Source of the DNA: Bacteroidales bacterium | GTDB lineage: Bacteria > Bacteroidota > Bacteroidia > Bacteroidales > UBA932 | Assembly (NCBI GenBank): GCA_016303175.1 | Contig: JAEDMF010000066.1 | Span: 1-8,656, forward strand | Reading direction: 5' to 3' | Length of the DNA stretch: 8,656 nt | Shown: piece after piece, positions 1-4,844 of the stretch | How positions within the stretch are numbered: position 1 is the first letter of the stretch | Layout: each line of letters opens with the position of its first letter | The notes under the pieces: model-generated | Told to the model about the DNA's origin: nothing | Seen by the model: the letters and a program-made list of their open reading frames with translations, nothing else | Databases searched by the model: none | Translations under genes and position numbers: made by a program

Positions 1-197
1 TCTTCTCCTATACCCTCTTCGTCGGACAGAATGTATATGCCCGCGCCTGTGGCTTCCACATCCGGATGATTGACCGACATCCACGCGTCAAAGGCCCTCT
101 TGGCCGCTACGTTGGTACCCTCGTCAGTATTGAGCTTGGCACAGGAAAAAGCCGCTGCGACAGCTGTCCACAATATTATTTTCTTGAAAATCCGCAT
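1..197 (-). CDS. FKBP-type peptidyl-prolyl isomerase-like lipoprotein, N-terminal part (truncated by window edge)
   Basis: Reading the minus strand from the ATG at 197-195 gives 65 uninterrupted codons that run off the window. The protein begins with a lipoprotein signal: basic start (MRIFKK), a hydrophobic stretch, then AAAFSC with the likely lipidated cysteine at residue 19. The mature part contains AFDAWMSVNHPDVEATG followed by GIYILSDEEGIGE, which resembles, from memory, the segment just before the FKBP fold in Bacteroidales outer-membrane FKBP-like lipoproteins. The FKBP domain itself would lie outside the window, so the isomerase call rests on this short match and on the FKBP-like gene immediately upstream. 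It starts 23 bases after that gene's stop and is probably co-transcribed with it, but a promoter-like box in the gap (205-212) may give separate expression. The lipoprotein call is firm; the family is likely. Confidence 0.6.
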   Translation of the reverse strand, partial: MRIFKKIILWTAVAAAFSCAKLNTDEGTNVAAKRAFDAWMSVNHPDVEATGAGIYILSDEEGIGE

Positions 198-204
198 AAC
201 CGGG

Positions 205-212
205 CAAAGATA
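205..212 (-). promoter_or_regulatory. Putative -7 promoter box for the truncated lipoprotein gene
   Basis: The minus strand reads TATCTTTG, an exact match to the Bacteroidota -7 consensus TAnnTTTG. It sits in the 23-base gap between the two lipoprotein genes. Only seven bases separate it from the ATG at 197, so a transcript from here would be nearly leaderless. No clear -33 TTG is seen upstream, which lowers confidence. Confidence 0.35.
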
Positions 213-220
213 CAAAAATT

Positions 221-784
221 TTACCGTTTTTTGATTTCTTCCACCCTGACTCTGTATGCGAGGGCCGAATAACTGCCCACAACTCCGACCGGACGAGCCC
301 CGAAGCCGTGCTCTCCCGTGAACAGGACTATGCATCTTTCGCCGGCCTGAACACCTTCCAATCCGAGCAGCAACCCTTGCAGGAAGTTGTCTTTGGTGAA
401 ATCCAGGGTACTGGGTTCGAGGGACTCGGCATCTCCTATCCAGCCTTCTTTTTGGGCCCACCAGGGGTCGTTGGTGTCAAAGAGGTTGGCCGTCTGTATG
501 CTTGTGCCGAAGGTGTATGCAGCATAGCTGAAAGTGAGCTGGTCGCCCTTGGCCAGCAGAGGGCCGCTGCCTTCCTCCAGCGTGATTCGGGTTACTCCAT
601 CATTGTAGCTTGCATAGGAGTCGAGGCTGTCCTTGAGCACTTTGGCTACATAGTTGCTTATGTTCGTGGCTTGTTTCTGGTACAGGCTGACCACGTCCTT
701 TTTTTGGCACGATGCCATCAGTGCCGTTGCCATCAAAATCAATAATGCTGCCGCTGCAGTGTATGTTTTTCTGCTCTGATTCAT
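221..784 (-). CDS. FKBP-type peptidyl-prolyl cis-trans isomerase-like lipoprotein
   Basis: This 187-residue protein is predicted to be an envelope lipoprotein. A basic N-terminus (MNQSRK) and hydrophobic core (about residues 9-24) lead to LMASC, with the lipidated cysteine at residue 26. A linker to about residue 65 precedes an FKBP-like domain (about 66-187). Family landmarks are the GDQLTFSYAAY strand (80-90), FDTND (102-106), QGLLLGLEGVQAGE (136-149), HGFGARPVG (159-167) and a final LAYRVRVEEIKK strand. FKBPs catalyse proline isomerisation or act as chaperones. Here the active site is divergent: the position usually holding tryptophan after the IKG-type motif is leucine (L138), and the AYG tyrosine is replaced by phenylalanine (F161), so catalysis may be weak. 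The residues after Cys26 (QKKD) are charged, as in some surface-export signals of the phylum. It lies 21 bases downstream of nrnA and 23 bases upstream of a second lipoprotein of probably the same type. Confidence 0.8.
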   Translation of the reverse strand: MNQSRKTYTAAAALLILMATALMASCQKKDVVSLYQKQATNISNYVAKVLKDSLDSYASYNDGVTRITLEEGSGPLLAKGDQLTFSYAAYTFGTSIQTANLFDTNDPWWAQKEGWIGDAESLEPSTLDFTKDNFLQGLLLGLEGVQAGERCIVLFTGEHGFGARPVGVVGSYSALAYRVRVEEIKKR

Positions 785-805
785 TGTAGTAAAGGCCTGT
801 CTGTG

Positions 806-1864
806 TTACACTTGCTGTTCTGACAGCTTGTCTACTTTGTACTGCGCAAAATGCGCCTTCGCCGCGTGTTCCACATAGGATGCCGCCTTGCGCATATGGG
901 AAATGTCCTTTCCTATGACCAGTTTCCCTCCTGATGCTTTCTCGTGACCCCCTCCGTGGAAGTGCTCCATTGCCATCTTCCGGGCCGAAAAACCCTCCTT
1001 ACTGCGTATGGACACTCGCACATTTGCCGTGCCCTGCTCCTGTTTGAGCAATATGCTCATTTTGACATTGTCTATTGACAGGGGCAGGTTCACGAAACCT
1101 TCCGTATCCCCCTCCCTGAGCTTGAACTGCGCGAGGTCGTGCTTGTTCAGGATGATGTATGCCAGTCCGCAGGGCAGTATGGTCATCTTTCTGGAGAGTA
1201 CGAAGCCCATAGCTCTCATCCTGCGCTCCGGATAATTGAAGAACAGACTCTGTATGATGGCGTCGCGGTCCACTCCTGCGGCAAGCAGCTCGGACGTGAT
1301 GCGCAGAGTGTCCGGGAAAACGGAGTTTGCGAAGTTATTGGTGTCGGTGGTGATGCCGGTGAGTATGGATTTTGCGCTGAATGCCGGGAGAGCGGAGGCG
1401 TTGCCGTCTATTCCGGGCATCTTCATCAGTATTTTGTACAGCAGTTCGCAGGTGGAGGATACCTCAGTGCAGGACGATACGCTGTCGAAGGCATCGGCTT
1501 GGGGGGCGACGTGGTGGTCTATGAGAAGTTTGCGGGCGCGGCTTGCGCAGAAGTGCTCCCGGAATGCCCCTATCCTGTCCAAGGTATTGAAATCCAGTCC
1601 TATAAGCAGGTCGCGACTTTGTATGTCAGCCCCTATTGTCTCTTCGTTTTCCTTGTCCCACACCGTAATCTTTTCCTGATATTTGCTTTCTACCATAAAG
1701 GCGAGGGACTCCGCGTAAATGCTGGGGATAAACAGCCGTACATCCTTGCCCAGACTATCCAGCCAGGCCATCAGGGCGAGAGTGCTGCCGAGGGCGTCCC
1801 CGTCCGGGTTGATGTGTGTGAACAGGGCAATGCGTGTGCTGTGTTGAATGTCTTCGTATGTCAT
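806..1864 (-). CDS. nrnA: DHH-family bifunctional oligoribonuclease/pAp phosphatase NrnA
   Basis: A 352-residue cytoplasmic phosphoesterase of the DHH/DHHA1 family. NrnA-type enzymes degrade 2- to 5-nucleotide RNA fragments at the end of mRNA decay and remove the 3' phosphate from pAp, a sulfur-metabolism by-product. Visible motifs are HINPDGDALGS (17-27, first metal-binding motif), GLDFNTLDRIG (89-99), the name-giving DHH at 116-118 in LLIDHH, TDTNNFANS in the middle, and the C-terminal DHHA1 substrate motif GGGHEKASGG beginning at 304. The length is slightly above the usual 310-340 residues, with a polar C-terminal tail. The ATG at 1864 puts the first motif at the family's usual distance from the N-terminus. 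It is the first gene of a probable operon with the FKBP-like lipoproteins; its stop lies 21 bases before the next start. A -7 box at 1885-1892 is the likely promoter. DHH proteins also include RecJ and PPX1, but length and motif order favour NrnA. Confidence 0.9.
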   Translation of the reverse strand: MTYEDIQHSTRIALFTHINPDGDALGSTLALMAWLDSLGKDVRLFIPSIYAESLAFMVESKYQEKITVWDKENEETIGADIQSRDLLIGLDFNTLDRIGAFREHFCASRARKLLIDHHVAPQADAFDSVSSCTEVSSTCELLYKILMKMPGIDGNASALPAFSAKSILTGITTDTNNFANSVFPDTLRITSELLAAGVDRDAIIQSLFFNYPERRMRAMGFVLSRKMTILPCGLAYIILNKHDLAQFKLREGDTEGFVNLPLSIDNVKMSILLKQEQGTANVRVSIRSKEGFSARKMAMEHFHGGGHEKASGGKLVIGKDISHMRKAASYVEHAAKAHFAQYKVDKLSEQQV

Positions 1865-1884
1865 TGTTCCAAGCAGATTGGACG

Positions 1885-1892
1885 CAAATTTA
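1885..1892 (-). promoter_or_regulatory. Putative -7 promoter box for nrnA operon
   Basis: The minus strand reads TAAATTTG followed by C, matching TAnnTTTG, 20 bases before the nrnA ATG. I see no convincing TTG at the usual 19-21 base distance upstream. It forms a divergent promoter region with the box at 1925-1932 on the other strand. Confidence 0.5.
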
Positions 1893-1901
1893 CAAATTAA
1901 A

Positions 1902-1932
1902 TTGCATTTGAGTTAGTAAATTTCTATATTTG
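1902..1932 (+). promoter_or_regulatory. Putative promoter for the pseudopilin-like/DUF3822/rsmD operon
   Basis: TATATTTG at 1925-1932 matches the Bacteroidota -7 element. TTG at 1902-1904 lies 20 bases upstream, the usual -33 spacing. Transcription would start near 1938, leaving a leader of about 43 bases before the ATG at 1982. Confidence 0.6.
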
Positions 1933-1981
1933 CCTGATATTAGTCGTGTACGAAATTTTTTGAGCGAAAATTCTTGATAGT

Positions 1982-2671
1982 ATGAAACCTGTTTTGAACA
2001 AAATCCTTACTTGGCTGGTTTTGCCTGCCGTTATCGTTTGTATGTGCTGGGGCATAGTTTACGGTGTGATGAAGCCCATTAAGTTCGAGGAGCAGAGGGC
2101 TGCCCGCGAGAAGGTCGGAATCGAGCGTCTGAAAGACATCCGTACTATTCAGACCGCCTTCAAGGAAGCCAACGGCCATTATGCAAGCACTCTGGATTCC
2201 ATCGTGCTGTTCTACAACGAGGGTAAGATAAAACTGGATATGATGATTGGTTCCCAGGATGACTCCGTTGCTGTGGCCAATACCAAGGCTCTCAAGAAGA
2301 GGAGGCCCAAAATCACCCCTGAACAGATGTACGAGCTTACAAAGCAGGGTCAGAGACTGGTGTTCACCATCAAGAACGAGATGAACGTGAAGGATACCCT
2401 CTTCAAGAATCGTCCGGGTTTCTGCATCGACTCCATAATTATGATTCCCTTCTCCAACCAGAGGGTGCAGATGGAAACGGTCGTAAAACAAGTCTCCGGC
2501 GTGCCCGTTCCCTTGTTCGAGGCCAGGATGCCCTACGATATCCTCCTTTCAGGCATGGACCGTCAGCTCATCGTCAATTTGAAAGCTGACCGTGAGGATA
2601 CCGGCCGTTATCCCGGTCTTATGGTCGGTGGTGTGGCCGCCCCCAACAACAATGCCGGCAACTGGGAGTAA
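1982..2671 (+). CDS. Conserved membrane-anchored protein with pseudopilin-like N-terminal layout
   Basis: This 229-residue protein has no function I can assign. Residues about 9-30 form one hydrophobic helix after a short basic start, so it is probably anchored in the inner membrane with the rest outside the cytoplasm. The helix runs into a charged segment (FEEQRAAREKVGIERLKDIR) and then TIQTAFKEANGHYASTLDSI, a layout that recalls type IV pilin and type II secretion pseudopilins: an N-terminal helix, then an alanine/tyrosine stretch where short peptides are aligned. A classical prepilin peptidase site (glycine before Phe-Thr-Leu) is not visible. A linker rich in lysine and arginine lies at about 100-112. 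The C-terminus, NNNAGNWE, resembles what I recall from other Bacteroidales hypothetical proteins, pointing to a conserved family. Its stop overlaps the next start (TAATG), so it is translationally coupled to the DUF3822 gene and heads an operon ending in rsmD. The gene is certain; the pilin comparison is inference. Confidence 0.8.
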   Translation: MKPVLNKILTWLVLPAVIVCMCWGIVYGVMKPIKFEEQRAAREKVGIERLKDIRTIQTAFKEANGHYASTLDSIVLFYNEGKIKLDMMIGSQDDSVAVANTKALKKRRPKITPEQMYELTKQGQRLVFTIKNEMNVKDTLFKNRPGFCIDSIIMIPFSNQRVQMETVVKQVSGVPVPLFEARMPYDILLSGMDRQLIVNLKADREDTGRYPGLMVGGVAAPNNNAGNWE

Positions 2672-3123
2672 TGGCTTCCAAGTTTACTTTGGTGCCTTCC
2701 TCCATTTTTTCAGAGGATAAAGCGCGTGAAATACTGAGTGAAGTGGTTCTTCTTGACAGGGAGGAACCGCTTTCATTTCTGGAGGTGCCTCCGCAGTCGG
2801 CGGTGCTTGTATATGCCGGGGACGAACGTCCGGCGGTTTATGATATGCTTTTGTCGCTGTGGAAGATAAGGGAGTACAATAAGATAGCCGCAGACTACCG
2901 CGATGGTTGCCTGTCGCTTGTGCTCTCGCAGGGCGAGCAGCTCCAACTGTGCAACCAGTATGATGCCCCGGACTTTACGACGGCCTTGTACTATCTGGCC
3001 CTCGCTGTCAGCCGCCTGCAGATTAATCCCCAGCAGAGCACGGTTTATTTTATGACAGCGCCGGATTCGGAGAATCTCCGGCTGTTATACAATTATTTCA
3101 AGGGAGTGGAGGTGCTGCGCTGA
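2671..3123 (+). CDS. Short DUF3822-family protein
   Basis: A 150-residue soluble protein with no signal peptide. It starts at FTLVPSSIFSEDKAREIL (residues 5-22), which I match from memory to the middle of DUF3822 proteins (FT-V-P--LF-), the conserved Bacteroidota family usually encoded directly upstream of rsmD. The later part, DGCLSLVLSQGEQLQLCNQY (78-97) and TTALYYLALAVSRLQINPQQ (103-122), matches the family's C-terminal half: a strand-turn-strand, then a helix and an acidic/polar turn. Family members are usually about 250-270 residues, so the N-terminal third or more is missing here, and no room remains because the upstream gene overlaps it by one base (TAATG). The reading frame is intact, so this looks like a natural short form rather than a fresh break. 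Function is unknown; constant linkage to rsmD suggests a housekeeping role. The next in-frame start candidate for rsmD (TTG) lies directly after its stop. Confidence 0.75.
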   Translation: MASKFTLVPSSIFSEDKAREILSEVVLLDREEPLSFLEVPPQSAVLVYAGDERPAVYDMLLSLWKIREYNKIAADYRDGCLSLVLSQGEQLQLCNQYDAPDFTTALYYLALAVSRLQINPQQSTVYFMTAPDSENLRLLYNYFKGVEVLR

Positions 3124-3183
3124 TTGGCGGAAGTTCTCGGAAGGAGGCTTTCCGTCGCAGGAAAACATCAGGATTACGGTCAG

Positions 3184-3726
3184 ATGAGAATAATAGGAGG
3201 ACGTCTCAAAGGTATGGGAGTAAACCCTCCCAAAGGATACAAGGCCCGCCCTACCACGGATTTTGCGAAGGAGGGGCTTTTCAATGTGCTCGGCAATGAA
3301 TATGAGTTTGCGGACCTCAAGGTGCTGGACCTATTCGGAGGCACCGGTAGCATAGGCTTTGAGTTCGCTTCCCGGGGAGCCGCCCTTGTGGATACGGTCG
3401 AAATGAACAGCGCGAATTCATCCTTCATCAGCCGCAGCGCGGCATCCCTCGGCATAGCCTCCATAGTGAATGTGATTCATTGCAATGTCTTCGACTTCCT
3501 GAACCTTTGCACCCGCAGATACGATATCATTTTTGCTGACCCTCCCTATGCTCTCGAGGATCTCGCCACCCTGCCTGACAAGGTTCTTTCCAGAGATATT
3601 CTCTTCCCCGGCTGCTATTTTATTTTGGAACATCCTCAGGAATACGATTTCTCGAACCATCCTTCCTTCGTCAAGGAAAAAAGGTACGGAAACGTGCATT
3701 TCTCCTTTTTTGAGAAAAAAATTTGA
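3184..3726 (+). CDS. rsmD: 16S rRNA (guanine(966)-N(2))-methyltransferase RsmD
   Basis: A 180-residue SAM-dependent methyltransferase that modifies G966 of 16S rRNA during 30S subunit assembly. The N-terminus MRIIGGRLKG is the canonical RsmD start, and RPTTDFAKEGLFNVLG (22-37) is the conserved substrate-side segment. The SAM-binding motif is LDLFGGTGSIGFEFASRG (48-65), an acidic residue in VEMN (72-75) would bind the ribose, and DPPY (119-122) is the catalytic motif of N6-adenine/N2-guanine methyltransferases. Length matches the family. An in-frame TTG at 3124, immediately after the upstream stop, would add 20 residues of low-conservation sequence; I chose ATG 3184 because it gives the family N-terminus. 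That leaves a 60-base gap after the DUF3822 gene, whose linkage to rsmD is typical of the phylum. The stop codon lies within the tRNA promoter region. Confidence 0.93.
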   Translation: MRIIGGRLKGMGVNPPKGYKARPTTDFAKEGLFNVLGNEYEFADLKVLDLFGGTGSIGFEFASRGAALVDTVEMNSANSSFISRSAASLGIASIVNVIHCNVFDFLNLCTRRYDIIFADPPYALEDLATLPDKVLSRDILFPGCYFILEHPQEYDFSNHPSFVKEKRYGNVHFSFFEKKI

Positions 3727-3754
3727 TGCTCTTCAAGTTTATTTTGTAAATTTG
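3722..3754 (+). promoter_or_regulatory. Promoter for tRNA-Gly
   Basis: TTTG at 3722-3725, then 21 bases, then TAAATTTG at 3747-3754: an almost ideal Bacteroidota housekeeping promoter (TTTG-N19-21-TAnnTTTG). The -33 box overlaps the rsmD stop codon. Transcription would start about five bases before the tRNA. Confidence 0.7.
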
Positions 3755-3764
3755 CGAAAACAAT

Positions 3765-3840
3765 GCGGTAGTAGCTCAGTTGGTAGAGCGTCGGCTTCCC
3801 AAGCCGAAGGTCACGGGTTCGAACCCCGCTTACCGCTCCA
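3765..3840 (+). tRNA. tRNA-Gly (anticodon CCC), CCA encoded
   Basis: The 76 bases fold into a complete cloverleaf. The acceptor stem GCGGTAG pairs with TTACCGC (one G-U pair), the D stem GCTC with GAGC around AGTTGGTA, and the anticodon stem TCGGC with GCCGA around TTCCCAA, giving anticodon CCC for glycine codon GGG. The T arm is ACGGG-TTCGAAC-CCCGC with one A-C mismatch at the outermost pair. The discriminator base is U, as expected for bacterial tRNA-Gly, and the CCA end is encoded. Confidence 0.97.
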
Positions 3841-3891
3841 ATTCCCCGAAAATTTTCTTTTTTTAAACATCACGTTTTTACCGATTATTTT

Positions 3892-3899
3892 TATATTTG
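3892..3899 (+). promoter_or_regulatory. Putative -7 promoter box for the PfkB kinase gene
   Basis: TATATTTG matches TAnnTTTG and lies 69 bases before the ATG at 3969, implying a leader of about 60 bases. No clear TTG occurs at the -33 spacing. I see no riboswitch or strong hairpin in the leader. Confidence 0.45.
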
Positions 3900-3968
3900 T
3901 CCGATAGGTTCGGATCTTATAAAATGTGTAGTTTATTTTATGTTCTATACATTCAAAATCAGTAAAAG

Positions 3969-4844
3969 ATGAAGGTAGCAGGTTTGGGAGAAGCCCTATG
4001 GGATGTGTTTCCCGAGGGTAAGAAAATGGGCGGTGCACCCGCAAATTTCGCATATCACGCATCGCAGTTCGGCATTGAAGGCTATGCGGTCAGCGCCATA
4101 GGAGAGGATGCTCTCGGCGAGGAATTGATGTCAGAGTTCGATGCCGCAGGCTTGAGATATATACTTGAAAAGGTGGCCTATCCTACGGGTACCGTGCTCG
4201 TCGAGTTGGACCAGGCCGGTGTGCCTTCGTACAACATCAAGGAAGGAGCCGCTTGGGACAATATCCCTTTCAGCGATGCGCTCAGAAAGCTTGCAGGGGA
4301 GTGCGATGCGGTGTGCTTCGGCTCGCTTGCCCAGCGTTCGCCAATTTCCAGAGCCACCATAAATGCCTTCCTGGACGCAATGCCGGAGGGTTCATTGAAG
4401 GTTTTTGACATAAACCTCCGTCAGCACTATTATAATGAGGATATTCTCTGTGCCTCGATGAAGCGTTCTGACATATTGAAAATCAACGACGAGGAGATAG
4501 TAATTGTGGCGGAAATGCTCGGCCTGGATGCGGGTGATATGGAAGGAAGAGCCCGCCAGCTCATGGACAGGTTCAACCTCAAGATGCTCATTCTCACTAT
4601 GGGCGCCGTGGGCAGTTATGTATTCACTCCTGACTTGACCTCCTGGCTCGATACGCCCAAGGTGCAGGTGGCAAGTACCGTAGGCGCAGGCGATTCTTTC
4701 ACAGGAGCCTTCATTGCGGCAATATTGTCTGGCAAGGATGTGCGTACAGCCCATCGTCTTGCCGTGGACGTGTCGGCATACGTCTGCACCCAGGTAGGCG
4801 CCATGCCCGTCCTGCCAGAGCCATTGCGGGCGGAGCTGGACTAA
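3969..4844 (+). CDS. PfkB-family carbohydrate kinase, probable fructokinase
   Basis: A 291-residue cytoplasmic sugar kinase of the ribokinase/PfkB superfamily, likely converting fructose to fructose 6-phosphate with ATP. The N-terminal GLGEALWDVFPEGKKMGGAP (5-24) and the following ANFAYHASQFG form the substrate-side signature, closely like Bacteroides fructokinases as I recall them. NDEE (173-176) is the conserved magnesium/ATP-associated motif. STVGAGDSFTGAF (236-248) is the second PfkB signature, with the catalytic base at Asp242 and the anion hole in GAGD. Length is normal. The ATG at 3969 begins directly at the first beta strand. The gene stands alone downstream of the tRNA with its own promoter-like box, and converges on the acyl-CoA synthetase gene with a four-base overlap of the ends. 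No transporter or glycosidase is next to it, so the sugar cannot be confirmed from context; another hexose or ribose-like substrate remains possible. Confidence 0.85.
   Translation: MKVAGLGEALWDVFPEGKKMGGAPANFAYHASQFGIEGYAVSAIGEDALGEELMSEFDAAGLRYILEKVAYPTGTVLVELDQAGVPSYNIKEGAAWDNIPFSDALRKLAGECDAVCFGSLAQRSPISRATINAFLDAMPEGSLKVFDINLRQHYYNEDILCASMKRSDILKINDEEIVIVAEMLGLDAGDMEGRARQLMDRFNLKMLILTMGAVGSYVFTPDLTSWLDTPKVQVASTVGAGDSFTGAFIAAILSGKDVRTAHRLAVDVSAYVCTQVGAMPVLPEPLRAELD

Noticed and set aside
1139..1900. 253-residue open frame on the plus strand
   Set aside because: It lies antisense to nrnA, whose DHH motifs are intact in the opposite frame; the translated sequence shows no family features.
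1940..2491. 183-residue open frame on the minus strand
   Set aside because: Antisense to the pseudopilin-like gene, which has a promoter, a membrane helix and a coupled downstream gene; the shadow has none of these.
3699..3717. TTTCTC/GAGAAA hairpin near the rsmD end as a terminator
   Set aside because: It is inside the rsmD coding region, only 6 bp and AT-rich; the A run after it gives no T-tract on the transcribed strand.
3847..3864. GAAAATTTTC followed by T run as a terminator for the tRNA
   Set aside because: The palindrome can form only about three base pairs around a loop. The T run may help release the transcript, but I cannot support a hairpin terminator.
3533..3907. 124-residue open frame on the plus strand through the end of rsmD and the tRNA
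   Set aside because: It overlaps rsmD in another frame and translates the tRNA itself, giving the well-known artefact peptide SSVGRASASQAEGHGFEPR.
3765..3968. tRNA 3' end as an integration site for a mobile element
   Set aside because: No integrase gene and no repeat of the tRNA 3' end were found in the window; the flanking genes look like core genes.
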